Shown one piece after another: positions 1 to 12,022 of a DNA stretch of 64,000 bases (position 1 is the stretch's first letter; every line of letters begins with the position of its first letter). The DNA is taken from assembly GCA_964017235.1 (NCBI GenBank), contig OZ024938.1, forward strand, positions 10,159,454 through 10,223,453, in the 5' to 3' direction. The DNA comes from Sabellastarte sp. h YS-2021 (taxonomy: Eukaryota; Annelida; Polychaeta; Sabellida; Sabellidae). The notes below the pieces were generated by a model, which saw only the letters and a program-made list of their open reading frames with translations, searched no databases and was not told the DNA's origin. Position numbers and translations under genes: made by a program.

Positions 1-33
1 AAGTTTGTTACCACTGTACCACCGGGGCCTTTC
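1..33 (-). repeat. tRNA-derived SINE fragment (edge of window)
   Basis: Read on the minus strand, this has the A-box-like string GGTGGTACAGTGGTAAC, close to the heads of the better copies near 7.0-7.5 kb. It is cut by the window edge, so only the head is visible. Confidence 0.35.
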
Positions 34-201
34 ATTTAAGTGTGAAATACAGCCAGTAATAGTAAATTGCCTGATATTCTTCTGCCTGTTAAACGGGTCG
101 CAAAAGCCCAACTTTTACCTTTGGCCCGATTTCCTTGTACAAAGACTCGGTTAAAAAAAGTAACAAAATAAACAAGAAAAAAAAACCAGTTACATAAATA
201 A

Positions 202-223
202 AACAAGAGCATTCAGACAGTGC
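202..223 (+). repeat. Possible element left end: AACAAGA plus hairpin
   Basis: AACAAGA is followed by a 5-bp stem (GCATT/AGTGC, one G-T wobble) and a 5-nt loop. This is the same arrangement as the better supported left ends at 29.0, 40.1 and 54.2 kb. No matching right end was found, so it may be a relic or chance. Confidence 0.3.
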
Positions 224-454
224 AAATACATTACCTTCATCAAGGCCCAACACCTCAATTACAGCTTATGAGTGCCCCGATTAAAATCTTTTTAAAGATT
301 TCTGAATCCGGAATTGGTTGCAGATTATTACCAAATCAGTTCTACGTCACACCAACACCTGGGACTACTGTGAAAATTGGATGCAAGTCTGTGAAGTAGT
401 TTTTTTTTTCGTAATCTTGCTGACATACAAAGAACATGGACTGAACCCAACAAT

Positions 455-577
455 CACATTTATTTATTTGGGGTTTTACATCGCTTTCAACACTGTACAG
501 GTCATATCACGAACCGCAGCCTCAGAGGTGGGAGGCGAGAGACTGTTACCACTCTGCCACCATGGCCCCCCCCCAAC
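455..577 (-). repeat. tRNA-derived SINE fragment
   Basis: This shares two blocks with the copy at 7000-7220: a leader around CACTGTACAGGTCATATC and a head (minus strand) around GGTGGCAGAGTGGTAAC. The match in order and spacing supports one SINE family. The B-box has decayed. Confidence 0.45.
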
Positions 578-1774
578 AATCACATAAACAGTCACTTATT
601 AATGGAGATATGTTGGGCCTTGGTGTAGGTGTGCGCTCTACGAATACTATTGTTGAAGGTTGTTTTTGCCTTTGATTCTTGTTTACCTTTAACCAGTATA
701 TAAAAAGGAGAGGGGGAGGAGGAGGGGGGCCTGGGGCTTTATCTGTGTCAACCCTTAAGCCCTCTAGTTGACCCGGGGACCAATTCTTCTCAGTGCATAT
801 TTTTATTAAAGTACAGATCCAATTATGCGTAAAATCATTTCAGGGTGTGGAGAAGTCATGTACCACTGTGTGCCAGTTGCCGTTAGTTATGGTAAGCCTC
901 TGATTACACACTACTTAACACTCACAATTACCCCTCATGCCTATAGATACACAAGCACGTGTTTCCACCCGCACGAATTGTCATGGCGACGTCTTATCCA
1001 TTTAGCAGTCTTACTACTGACCGTCAAAAATCCAGTCGAATCAGAATTACCCAACCTTCAAGTATTGCAATTTTAGGTGTGCCACACTCTGTATCACCCA
1101 CGTATTTGTAAGCCCTCCTCCCCACAATCTTAAGTTATCACCAATAAAAGTTAAATTCTTGTTTTTGAGGTAAATATATATATCCATTTTCAACACAATT
1201 TTCCTTATTTTATTTCCTTAGTTTATTTTGCATTTTATTTCACAAAGATTTGCTACCATCAACCGCACTTTGCATCCAGTTGATGTATACTAAAATTTGA
1301 GTACCTAAACTAGGGTCACTTTTTTCGGAATACCCGGTTGGTTTTCACCAGCGTAAAGGCCCAACTTTTGCAAATATTTGGTCGCAAAGCCCATCGGTGC
1401 TTAAGAGGCATAGAACCAGTAGTTTAATGAATTCATTTCCTTTTTCCTAACTTTGTGTTTCTCTATTGTTTTGGTTCTTTACTGTCTCATCTACGGTCAG
1501 ATGAAAATGTTCTTGTTCAGAAACTGTAAGCAACTGACTATGGCTCATTTATGTTCACCCACACACTACTTTACTTAATACTCACACCTGAAAACATAAT
1601 TATAAATACACTCAGACACATAAAACTAATGATATAGTTAATACAATAATATTCTGATCAGTTTGAAACAATATTCTTAACAATAAATACAACAAAAAAT
1701 TCCCAGACTAATACTTGCGGTTTCTACGATGGTTTTAGATAAGAAACACTTTTTAGATAAGGATCACTTTTTTT
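578..1774. other. No recognisable gene; homopurine tract
   Basis: A TATA-like string (TATATAAAAAGG, near 697) runs into a purine-only tract of about 28 nt at 702-729. An 83-codon open frame at 825-1076 starts about 125 nt downstream but resembles no family I know and has no codon-level support. I treat the TATA-like string as unproven. Confidence 0.4.
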
Positions 1775-1936
1775 GTCTCCAGGCTTTCATGGTAAGTGGC
1801 CCGGTGTGATGAGTATCTGGCAGTTCACTGAAGCTAAGCGGCAATGGGCTACATTAGCACTCGGATGGGTGCACTATTCATGTTTCTGATGGCTTTGCGC
1901 TTGTGCTAGTAGACCGAAACCCGTTTCGGCCTTGTT
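1775..1936 (+). repeat. 5S rRNA-derived SINE, copy 1 (internally deleted)
   Basis: The head keeps the pol III internal control region of 5S rRNA: GAAGCTAAGC (A box), then GGGCTACATTAGCACTCGGATGGGTG aligned to the C box. After GGATGGGTG it jumps straight to a tail (CTGATGGCTTTGCGCTT, then CCGAAAC and TTTCGGCC pairing) shared with the copy at 3152-3384. Against that copy about 72 nt are missing between head and tail. The non-5S tail makes this a SINE rather than a 5S gene. Confidence 0.75.
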
Positions 1937-2705
1937 AATTTAGCGCACTGAATGGTGTAACAGCACATGCAAAACCATGCATTAGAATATATGTTGTTCA
2001 GTTTAAAGAGATATACACATTTTATATATCCTGTAGAATCAGTTTGATGTGCACCGGCCATAATTCTAGTGCCAAACACCACACAGAAAATCTGTATGAT
2101 GAAATATCACTTTTACATTGTGGATCTCAACTGAGTGCATGAAAACGCAAACTAAAACTAGGGCGAAATAGTGCTACAAAAAGTGTAACGACTGTTCTCG
2201 AATGCACTAAAACACATGAAAAAAGAACAGTGAGGTCACATGACTCAAGTCTGACTGTCAGGTGTAGAGAAACCCTATGGAAGACTCAGATTTAAAAAGG
2301 GGAAAAGCTTTGCCTTTTCTCAATGCTAGAAGTCCGTGTAAAGTGCTAAAAATTTGCCATATCACGTGAAGTGTGCAACTGCACTACAATTCACAAATAG
2401 CAGGCTGTAATTAATCATTATAGCTAATAACACCCAACTTGAGGGTAAATCTCAAGACCTGACCATATACTTCTAGTTAACTTGGACCTCTAAAGAATAG
2501 GTTTGATTTCAATGAAAAAAACATTCTTCTTAAAGACCTTACATTTGTCACTGCTCTCTGAAAAGGCCCTGGTCGATATGACCAAATCTAAGGATATCGA
2601 TAGGTAATCAAGAGTGCTAGGTGAAGATTACTACTACTGTAATATTTACTGGTCCGTCAAAACTGCCATGTTTTGTTTTTATTTTCTTTATTTCTCGTAA
2701 GCGAT
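1937..2705. other. No recognisable feature
   Basis: AT-rich sequence without a long open frame or a repeat that I can match elsewhere in the window. Confidence 0.4.
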
Positions 2706-2708
2706 ATT

Positions 2709-2880
2709 CGCTTGGGAAGTACTAAAACGCATCATTTTTTGGAATCCCAGAATCGCAAAGGTGTTGGCAGTTGAGAGGGATGTAAAATCCCGATATATAA
2801 ACTTTGCAAAGGTAGAGAAGAAGGGGGGGCGATTAATAGGGAGGGGCGTTTATTCCAATAAATACGGTATACACACGGGA
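2709..2880 (+). repeat. Interspersed repeat shared with the element at 41.08-41.56 kb
   Basis: It contains GGGAAGTACTAAAA, an AATCCC/GCAAAG block, CTTTGCAAAGGTAGAG and a G-rich stretch ending in GGGGCGTTTATTCCAATAAA. The reverse complement of 41,085-41,240 has the same blocks in the same order. The CGTTTATT..AATAAATACGGTA end equals the terminal inverted repeat of that element, so this is a truncated copy with one terminus. Confidence 0.65.
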
Positions 2881-3048
2881 TAGGTGGTTTTGGGAAAAAG
2901 AACCTCTTGGGTATTCCTAAAAACAAACAAAAAACATAAATCTAATTCATTGAACTTTATTTTATTTGTGTACACCAGCAGAGTGTAAAATATGGTTTAG
3001 TAACAGAAAACTATCCTTAACATAGAAGGTGAAGTAACTGCTAAAATA

Positions 3049-3930
3049 GTACCAGAGATGACCATAAACCACAGCCTGAGGGAAAAGCATTTAACATCAT
3101 GAGATATTAAAGATAGTATAAATGGCAGGACACTGTACAAGTACAAGAGAAACAAGGCCGAAAGGTGTTTCGGTCCCCTAGCGTGAGCGCAAAGCCATCA
3201 GAGACACGAGTAGTGCACTAGAAGTCTGGTGACACATAGAAATTCCAACTCAGACACATCCCACAGCTGGTCTAGAACTCAGACGGTCACCCATCCAAGT
3301 ACTAACGCAGCTCATTGCCGCTTAACTTCAACGAGCAGACAAATACTCATCACGCTGCACCACAGCTGATGAAAGTCCGGAGACAAAATTAAAACTAACC
3401 GAAGCTCGCGCTTAAAAAATGATTGTATAGAAAGATAATTTAGTTTCAAAACAAGGCAAATCTATAGAAGATCATAGCATAAGATCATTAGAAAAGTAAA
3501 TGTTATGAAGCCGAGATACAACCCGGACAATGTTTTATAGGTCAAGGTCACTGTGGCAATGTTAAAGGTTAAATGAAGGTCATATCACAATGTTTTATAC
3601 CTAAATGGCCCAATTAGTACTGACCCTACAAAGTATCAGCTTTCTACACCTTATGGTTTTAAGATATATCCCAGACATAATTTTTTAGTTGAAGGTCAGT
3701 ACAACAAGGTCAAAGGCCACGACACCTACACCTAGATATATCCCAGACATAATTTTTTAGGTGAAGGTCAGTACAGCAAGGTCAAAGGCCATGACACCTA
3801 CACCCCACAGCCAATGTCCCTACCAAGTGTCAATTTCCTTAACACCTTACAGGTTGTGAGATACAGCCTGGACAAAATTTCAAGTTTCACCGCCTGTCTG
3901 CCTGCACATCCGCCTGCCCAGCTAGATGCC
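3049..3930 (+). mobile_element. 146-bp-repeat element, copy A (diverged, interrupted)
   Basis: It starts with the family head (CAGAGATG..CCACAGCCTG..CATGAGATAT), also seen at 8.62, 23.54 and 57.91 kb. A 5S-derived SINE interrupts the head. From about 3510 there are two to three core monomers with the recognisable blocks GATATAGCCCGGACAA, TATAGGTCAAGGTCACT and CCTACACC. A C-rich tail (CCTGCACATCCGCCTGCCC) follows. No coding capacity. Confidence 0.7.
3152..3384 (-). repeat. 5S rRNA-derived SINE, copy 2 (fuller)
   Basis: On the minus strand: GTCTCCGGACTTTCATC leader, then a 5S-like head with GAAGTTAAGC (A box) and TTAGTACTTGGATGGGTGAC (nearly identical to the 5S C box). A spacer of about 80 nt and the tail CTGATGGCTTTGCGCTCACG with the CCGAAAC/TTTCGG fold follow. 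It sits inside the head of the 146-bp-repeat element, so it is the younger insertion. The intact A and C boxes suggest it could once be transcribed by pol III. Confidence 0.8.
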
Positions 3931-4465
3931 AAATATATGAATCATATGTAACCTAATATTGGGTAAATAGACTGGAGTTAGTTGGTATGATATGTTAGTT
4001 ATTTCCGGGTGATAACGCATGATGGGGCCCTTTTAAAGAGCAATGTGTATGTTACAGGGAGTTAATTCCCTGAATAATGTTATGGAATTTGAGGAATCCC
4101 TAAACGATTCACTGAATTCGCAAATTCCCTAAAATTTCCAGGGAATTTGTGACATCTCAAGAACTTTTGGATTTTCTTGTAAACTCACTTAATGTATTTA
4201 AAGGAAATTTATTGTATATATTATCATTATTACTGAGAATTATTATTATTATTATAATTTGTTTCAGTTCTGTTAAGTTTTGTGTAACTTTTCAGTTGAC
4301 TGTAATATTAGATAGTCACACATTTTTCTGATAGTCAGACGGTAAGAAACTTTTGCATTCTATATGTCTGCATTTATTGGCGGCTGATGTATCCGAATAA
4401 GGTGAAATATCACTAGTTTACTTCACACATGACACTGAATATATCAATATTGATTCATATGAATA
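3931..4465. other. No recognisable feature; short ATT run
   Basis: AT-rich sequence with a short (ATT)n tract near 4240-4258. No supported gene. Confidence 0.4.
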
Positions 4466-4467
4466 TA

Positions 4468-4692
4468 GAGTAAGAAATCTAAAATTCGCCAGGAATCTAA
4501 AATTCGCCACCTCTAAAACCTTAGTTAATTTTATGAAGAAAATGATGTTTTTGTCTAAAAATTGGTATTTTTCAGTTCAAAAAGCTTTAATTTACTATAC
4601 AGTCAACAAATCTCACCACAATTCATTTATTTTATTAGTATTTTCACATGTGGCGAATTTCAGATATGTGGCGAATTTTAGATTTCTTACTC
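4468..4692 (+). mobile_element. 225-bp MITE, copy 1 (TA target site)
   Basis: Terminal inverted repeats GAGTAAGAAATCTAAAATT / AATTTTAGATTTCTTACTC are flanked by TA on both sides. Inside each terminus the motif AATCTAAAATTCGCCA is repeated a second time, giving doubled subterminal repeats. Three more copies lie at 20.05, 40.12 and 40.53 kb with almost equal length. No coding capacity. The TA flank suggests mobilisation by a Tc1/mariner-like transposase (inference). Confidence 0.9.
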
Positions 4693-6250
4693 TACATAGC
4701 CCTTGTATTTCACAATAATATAGATAACCTACTGTTACAGACAACTTTCTGTACTGGGAGACTAACGTTTTTGTTAATTTAAATTCTGTTCTACATTTAT
4801 AAAAAAAAAGTATTTGCTAAAACACTGTATGCAGCCAGCCACAATAAAGCCCCAAATTTCAATCAAATACAAAACTAGAAAGCACTCCAAGAGTGGAAGA
4901 CCTCCGCCAGGGCACGTTTCTAAAAATTTGGGATATTATTGTATCCCAAATATAGGTCGGATCTTTCCCAAATTGTAATCACCTCTTCTTTTGGCAGGCC
5001 CTATACTAATACAAAAAATTTCATGGGGATCCACTCGTTAGTTTTACAGTAATGTCAATCAGAAAGCCAAAAAAGTTACTGTAGGAATAAAGTTTGAGGG
5101 TGTCTTCTTTGTGCCCTCAATAAAAGGATGGTACTTCTGGTGAATAATAGTCCTTTTATAGAGGTCATAAAGTACGAACCTGAGGACTTTATTTCTACTA
5201 TCTATGAATCCATAAATATTATTATAAATATGATTTCTCACACACCTACTTGTCGCACTATATTTTGTCCGTATTGTTTGGTTCTCTATTATCGATAATC
5301 GTCCATTTACTGCTTTAGATAAATGGACGCAAATATGCGCACTGCATTGTTTTGTGTAGTCTGTGCACTTCCAGTCTATATAATTAAGATTCATTCAAAA
5401 TGGGACCTCTGAAAATTCGGGATTTTTTGTAACCAGAATATGATCTGGAGCTTTTCAAAAAAATTAATCACTTCTTCATTTGGTCAGGGAAAATATCATA
5501 TAAAAATATCACACACAGATAAATTCATTACTTCTGGAGTAATATTTCCATGTTTTGTATAAAAATGTAAACTCGGAATTCATAAGAATTTCTTCAGAGT
5601 ACCTAATAATAACTTCCGATATTTTTAATCTCTAGCCCATTTTAAGTATCAATTGCTGGCAGAAATGAAGCTCAGAGCTCTTATTTAGGGACATATTAAT
5701 ATAACGTATATTAAATTTCTTGTTTTATGACCAATTTTTATCACCGCTTGATGAATATATACTTTCATATGTTTTATAGAGAATAAATTACAATATATCT
5801 TGCCTTTCTTTTTTGGCTCAAGTATATATTGTTCTGTAAAGAAACCAGGTTTAAGTTAATACATAAATGTTGAAACAAATTCCAAACATCCAAATTCCAT
5901 GTCCAATTCTTCAGTTGGTGATTCTGCTGCTTGTTTTCAGACCTAATCTTTTACACACTGTAAAGGCTACTAACAGTGTAATACAGGTTATATAAGGACT
6001 GGACATTCTTTTGCCAGATTTTTAAGCGTGAGCCTCAAAAGAGCTCGCACGTCTACGGATCACTTTTTTTTCCCAAGTATAATATTGCTAATCTTCATGA
6101 ATGATACAGTTTTTTCTGTATACAGTGTGTGTCTATACTGAGGGATGTTTTACTTTTATTATCCATCATTTTGTATGACTCATAGGTTTAATAACATGAA
6201 TATTTAATGAGTGATTGTGAAAAGGCTGTGACGTAGCATGGGCAACAGGG
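4693..6250. other. Diverged repeats, no gene recognised
   Basis: Blocks near 4915-5060 and 5400-5560 share phrases such as AATCACTTCTTC, TTTGG-CAGG and GGGAC-TGAAAA with 21,265-21,480, which suggests an old interspersed repeat. A 111-codon minus-strand frame at 5059-5394 looks like nothing I know and sits partly in this repeat. Confidence 0.35.
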
Positions 6251-6254
6251 TATA

Positions 6255-6525
6255 TAAAAACTTCAATCTTTAACTTGCAATAGAACATTCATTTTTGCAT
6301 GGACTTTTTATGCAACAAATACAAGCAGACGCACTGTAAAATGACCTTTCTAAATGATATATAAATACATATTTGCAGGCAACATAGTTTCTAAGATATT
6401 AGTGAAAAACCAAAAGTTATTGATACTAGTTATCCATGGTACGGAGGTGCACAAAAAATATATCTCACTCCATATATCCCTCTATACGGAACAAATTTGG
6501 TGCGCGGTAGATAATAAATACATAT
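6255..6525 (+). repeat. Interspersed repeat of about 270 bp, copy 1
   Basis: Collinear with 13,213-13,495: CAATCTTTAACTTGCAATAG, CTGTAAAA-GAC-TTTCTAA, CATAGTTTCT-AGATATT-GTG, ACTAGTTATCCATGGTACGG and ATATATC-C-CTCC-TATATCC occur in that order in both. The 143-codon frame across it is not credible as a gene because the second copy lacks it. Confidence 0.75.
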
Positions 6526-6789
6526 ATATAACATCTAAAATAATTTCATTTATTTATGAAATAGCACACTTTTTGACAATTTATTATCGCAAATCTTTTT
6601 GTATGCAGATAAACCAGAACAGCGGAAAATTTATTCGTTTGGTATACGATGGAAGAGTGTGCCATATCTGCAAAAGTTTAGATGGCTTCTGTAACCAATC
6701 AGAATTGAGGACCCAAGTGTATCATGTTAGAATTTTTTATTTAGTGTTTTATGTCAGACCTAGTACCCTATCGGTTATACTGTGATGGG

Positions 6790-6960
6790 TAGTTAAAAGG
6801 GCAGAGGAAACAAGGACTTACAGCTGGTCAAGGTGCTGTACTACAAGATGCTGACCAATGGTAAGGAATTAACAACTTTCCCACACAAGGTCAGGATTCA
6901 AACTCTGATCTCAAGAGGTGGGATGTGAGTGCCTTACCACTGCACCACTGACTCCCTTCA
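6790..6960 (-). repeat. tRNA-derived SINE
   Basis: On the minus strand the head reads AGTGGTGCAGTGGTAAGGCA (A box), followed by a B box around GAGTTTGAATCCTGA. It is the first of three same-strand SINE-like units within about 750 bp. Confidence 0.6.
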
Positions 6961-6999
6961 AATATATTTTACATCTTTTTACATAACTTATGTTTCTTT

Positions 7000-7220
7000 A
7001 TTATTTATTAGCCTTTTAACGTCACTTTCAATGCTGTATAGGTCATATCCCGACAAGTAGGACAGACAAAACCAGAACACACAGTTGGTCAAAGTTCTGT
7101 ACTGTAAACTGCCGACCATTGTGGAGCAACTACCAACTTTCTCACATAGCATCGGGGGTTTGTATAGTAGACCTCAAAGGTGGGAGGTGAGTGTCTTACC
7201 ACCGCGCCACCGTGGCCCCT
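7000..7220 (-). repeat. tRNA-derived SINE
   Basis: The minus-strand head is GGTGGCGCGGTGGTAAGACA, a classical tRNA-SINE A box, with a degraded B box. The distal part (CTGTATAGGTCATATCCCGA on the plus strand) matches the unit at 455-577. Confidence 0.65.
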
Positions 7221-7329
7221 ACATAACTATGCGACCAAAAATATACATAAATATAACAAAATTAATGTAAAATGGCACTGGGATTTCCCAGTATTCCTTG
7301 CGGTTTTTGTAATGGTTTGTTTTCTGTGA

Positions 7330-7545
7330 GAAACATATCGGTGTGAGGATGAAGACAGGAGGCAGTGTTAGTACTGGAGGACACAAGAGTGGATAATGGA
7401 AGGTAAAAATTCTACACAGTAAAGCACCAGCCACTGGCAATCAACTGTAAATTCTTCCCCTTCAGTCCAGAGGTGAGATTTGAACCCAGAATACTATGTA
7501 TGAAAGACAAGTGTCTTACCCACTACAGAACCAGTCTCCAATTTT
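7330..7545 (-). repeat. tRNA-derived SINE
   Basis: The minus strand reads GGTTCTGTAGTGGGTAAGAC then GGGTTCAAATCTCACC, matching A- and B-box spacing. The body is longer than a tRNA, which argues against a tRNA gene. Confidence 0.6.
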
Positions 7546-8422
7546 TGAAATTTAACCCATTACACATCAAAGCCGTTTTGTACTTTTTATCCAAATGAAT
7601 AACCTATAAGATTATTTTCACAAATAAACACTTTCATTTTATGGTCAGAAAACTAGGGGTGAGTAATTCATTTAGAGATTACACCAGTTCTGGTAGCTTT
7701 CATGGAATGCATCTTTGCGTAAACAACCAAAAAATCTATGAATAATCCACTTAATCTAACACATTCCAGCTTCATGACCAGAGTATCAAGTAACATTCTA
7801 TTTTCTCTGAAATTGATTAGAAAAACTGACATATCACAGTACACTATTACCCAATGTAAGTTTAGGATGTTAATTGATAGGCTTATGGGAGAAAGTAAAT
7901 TAAGGACTGCCTTGAGAAGTTATTATTGTAATGCCATATAATGCAATGAGTACTTTAAAATTTATACTTTTAAAATATCAATCAATTTTAATCGACTCCA
8001 ATGCTTAGATCACACATTTCCATACAGTCATTTCTGTCTTTGCTTTCTGGTTGATGATCTAGTCCTTATGCCTCTGAAAATTCTAATTCTAATGTTACTT
8101 TTATAGCACTTAATCTCCATCAAAAGACAGACTCTAAGTTGCAACAACCAGGAATTTCAAACAAGTCCAGAGAATTCATAGTCCAGAGACACAGAATGGG
8201 GGAGAGGGGTCCACACCACAGGGACAGGAAAATGTGATAAAACCTAGGGTGGGTAGGCTTTTGTGAAGAGATAAGTTTTCCCCTTCTTCCAAAAATATAG
8301 AAGATTTTGTCCTGAGAAGACATTGTCAACACAGATGTCTTACCACAGAACTCAAAATCCCACAAGAAGTCCAATAAAACTAATAAAAAATCCGAATTGA
8401 AAATAAACACATCCACACTCTA
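7546..8422. other. No gene recognised; short block shared with 12.3 kb
   Basis: At 8105-8150 the phrases CTTAATCT-CATCAAAAGAC and GCAACAACCA match 12,297-12,345, showing an uncharacterised interspersed repeat. The 98-codon minus frame at 8120-8416 is unsupported. Confidence 0.35.
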
Positions 8423-8562
8423 GGATGGCCAACAAAAATAATGAAGGGTGTTTACTGGCGTGGTCACATGACCACTAGGGGGGACATGCTAGTTCACACT
8501 CACTGGATGGCACCAACATATAGCAATGGTCAGGAAATGGTAAGTGTATTTTTCGCAATAAA
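8423..8562 (+). repeat. Solo terminal-repeat fragment of a DIRS-like element
   Basis: It follows the right terminal repeat of the DIRS element at 52,130-52,320: GGCCAACAAAAATAATGAAG, TGGTCACATGACC, a TTGGATGGC-CCAACA-ATAGC block, GGAAATGGTAAG and TTTCGC-ATAAAA, in order. It lacks the middle of the repeat, so it is a deleted or diverged relative. Confidence 0.65.
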
Positions 8563-8994
8563 AGTGGCAGAGCGAAGGTCACCTGACAAATCATTCTATA
8601 CCTTTGAGTGTCATAGGCAAAAAAATAGCATCAGAGATGCCCGTACCACACAGCCTGGGGAAATAGTTTCAACACCATGAGATATAGAAGTAGTGAAACA
8701 GTACACAGATTGGGATACTTTCAGAGCAGTGGCAGTGTCCTCCAAATAATGTTTAAGTAGAGAAAATAACATCTATTAGTAAGAGAAAGAAATTGCATGT
8801 AAAGAACTAGATTGGGCCAACTCGGCGCCAACATATCCCCAGACAGGTCATCACTCACGCCACAGGTTTTGATCGGAAATTTTTTAAAACATAATTACCC
8901 ATTATTATATGAACTTCAGCACATCAATCTACTCTGTTTATATCTCCCCAAGGAAGATGGTGTATCCCCAGACGCCGAATACATAACTCAAATT

Positions 8995-9275
8995 ATATTT
9001 TCAATCTTCCTGCAATGATAACTCTAAACCTATTTTCAAAGTATTTAAATGATTGATGATTGAATGTCCATTCTAAAATAATAATCCCAAAAGAGCATAT
9101 CTGTTTCTATATTTGTTGACAAATAAAATATTATTTTTAACTCAACTCATCATATTTTTCAATCTTCCTTCAAAGTATTTAAATGATTGATGATTCAATG
9201 TCCATTCTAAAATTCATAATCCCAAAAGCGCATATCTGTTTCTATATTTGTTCACAAATAAAATATTATTTAAAA
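8995..9275 (+). repeat. Two-copy tandem duplication, 134-bp offset
   Basis: TTCAAAGTATTTAAATGATT and the following roughly 100 bp occur at 9035 and again at 9169 with only a few mismatches (for example AAGAGC versus AAGCGC). Confidence 0.85.
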
Positions 9276-10019
9276 AAAAATTGTTTATATTATTATTTTA
9301 TTATATTATTTTTAGAATTTGCAAATTGTTTTCAGTTATTCATTTCCTCTATACCTATATATGTGGTCCATATATATGCAACCTAAATATGTGACACAAT
9401 CTCAGTTCTGACTCCCCTTTGTGTTATATGTAATGAAGCCCACCACCTCCCACCCCCACCCCTCTCCCCTTCTCCACACCTCTCTCACTATTACACAAGA
9501 TCTGCAACCCCATTGAGTTCTTTGTTTCTCATCTGATATCATTAAATACCATTGTTTATTTAGTGTCACTCAATATAGCTGGAGGTCCCAGAGGTGGGTG
9601 GGGGGAATCCGGGTGGGGGATGTGGGTTGAGCATAAATGGTAAACAAACAATCTATATAAAAGGGGTACTCAAATACAAAAAGAATTGAGAATTTTAAGT
9701 ATGTGATTATCAACTGAAATGAGTTCATAACTGTAGGAGCTGTGCCAAAATTAACTGAGGCAAGTTGAATAAAACTGGGCTAGTTGAGGGTTAAAAATCC
9801 CCTAGTTTTACTACATAAGGATATAATTTCATTAATATTGGGACTTAAAGCTCACTTAAAGTGTCCATTTTGTCTACTTGAATATGTTTAACCAGTTTCA
9901 TTTTAAAAGGTGAAAAACTCAGCAAGCAGAGGTATAACACACAAAAATAAGTTCTTAAAAGACTAAGATAGCCATAACATTATTAATATTCAAAATTTAA
10001 ATAGACAGGCATTTCCTTT

Positions 10020-11880
10020 TAAAAATTCAAAGATTTCAGCTCTATACCCCACATCGTTTGACAGTTACTGGGCTTTAAAGTGGCATAATATCCATAAATT
10101 GGGTTTCTGTGGGCATTTTACAATTGTTAAAGAGACCTTAGCAATTAAACTACAGATCTGAAACTTTTTGGGGGACATACATAACAAACAAAAATTATAT
10201 ATAATACAGTTTAAGACTTGTCACACTAAGCATTTCCAAATAACAGGGCAAAATACGGAAAAAATGTCAAAAAAGGCACTTGGGCGAGTGTCTATGGCCC
10301 TCATACACAGGTTAAATGTCTACTAAAAACCTTGATTTTCGGCATATGTAAAAAGGACATAATAATGCATTCCCAGATGGGATTTCAGCTCCATCAATCA
10401 CATAGTTTAACAGTTACAGGGCTTAAAGGTGGTAAAAAGTCCAAATATTGGGTCATTGTGGGCCTTTTAGAGATCTCGATGTGGCTTTCAAATTAAAGCT
10501 TCAGACTTAAAATTTGTTACATACTAAGATTACACATAGAATATGTATCTAATAAAGTTTGAAACTTCTCAGACTTACCATTTCCAAGTTACAGAGCAAA
10601 ATATGTGAAAAATGTCTTAAAAGGGTCACTCAGGTGGGTGTTTAAGGTCCTCATACACAGGTTAAATGTCTACTTGAAGCCTTGATTTTTGGCACATGTA
10701 AAAAGAACATAATAATGTATTCCCAGATGAGATTTCAGCTCTATCAGTCACATAGTTTAACAGTCACAGGCCTTAAAATTGGCAAAAAGTCCAAATATTG
10801 GGTCTTTATGGGGCCTTCTAGAGACCTAAATGTAGCCTTCAAATTAAAGCTTCAGACTTAAAATTTGTCACATACTAAGATTACACATAGAATATGCATC
10901 TAATACAGTTTGAAACTTCTTAGACTTACCATTTCCAAGTTACAGGGAAAAATATGTGAAAAATGTCTAAAAATGGTCACTCGGGTGGGGATTTATGGTC
11001 CTCATACACAGGTTAAATGTCTTCTTAAAGCCTTAATTTTTGGCACATATAAAAATAACATACTAATATCTTCTCAGATAGGATTTGAGCTCTATCAGTC
11101 ACATAGTTTGACAGTCACAGGGCTTAAAAGTAGCAAAAAGTCCAAATATTGGGTCTTTGGGAGCCTTTTAGAGACCTCAATTTGACCTTCAAAATTAAAG
11201 CTTCAGACTTAAAATCTGTTACATACTAAGATTACGCACAGAATATATATCTAATACAGTTTGAAACTTCTCAGACTTACCATTTCCAAGTTACAGGGAA
11301 AAAGATGTGAAAAATGTCTTATAAGGGTCACTCGGGTGGGTGTTTATGGTCCTGATACACAGGTTAACTGTCTATTAAAGGCCTAAATGTTGGGGCACAT
11401 ATAAGAAAACACATAGATATATTCCCAGATGATATTTAACTTAGATGAGAGACATAGTTTGAAAGCTACAGTGCTTGAAAGTGGCAAAAAGTGCATAAAT
11501 TGGGTCTCTGTGGGCACTTTTGAGACCTTAAGTCGACCCCTTTGGGTAAACCTACAGCCCTAAAATTTTCTACAGACAAGGATTACATATCAAAGTTATA
11601 CCTAGCGCAGTTTGAGACTCATCAGAATTATCACTTCCAAATTATAGGGCAAAATATGTGTAAAGTATAGCAAAAAATCCCTAAGTGGGGGTATTTATGG
11701 GCCTCAAACACAATTTTCTCCTCAACTTAAAGTCATGATTTTCGGCACATGTACTAAGAACATATTAATGTGTTGTCAGGTAAAATTTCAGCCAGCTGAG
11801 CATCATAGTTTGTGACCTACAGGGCTCTAAGTGGCCAAAAGTGCAATTTCTGACCTTAAGGTGGCCATAAGTTCTTTTTT
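10020..11880 (+). repeat. Tandem array, about 351-bp unit, about five copies
   Basis: The landmark AATTAAAGC recurs at 10,491, 10,842 and 11,193 (exactly 351 bp apart), with diverged copies one unit before and after. Each unit carries TTTGAAACTTCTCAGACTTA, CATACACAGGTTAAATGTCT and TCACATAGTTTAACAGTCAC. It forms the core of the nested element. Confidence 0.9.
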
Positions 11881-12022
11881 ACTGGGAGTTTAAGGTCACC
11901 TTAAAATAGGGATCTTCCTTTGGGCACCCTTAACATGTGTACCAAGTTTGAAAAAAAAATATTAATTTGTTTTTGAGTTATCGCATCCACAAGGAAATTT
12001 CTACGGCGGCGGCGGAATCCAA

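Noticed and set aside
825-1076. Small gene behind a TATA-like box and purine tract
   Set aside because: The translation has no family resemblance, and the TATA-like string is common in AT-rich DNA.
3280-3360. 5S rRNA gene
   Set aside because: The 5' half is diverged and the 3' end runs into a SINE tail shared with the copy at 1.8 kb.
6354-6785. 143-codon frame
   Set aside because: It covers an interspersed repeat whose second copy at 13.2 kb does not keep the frame.
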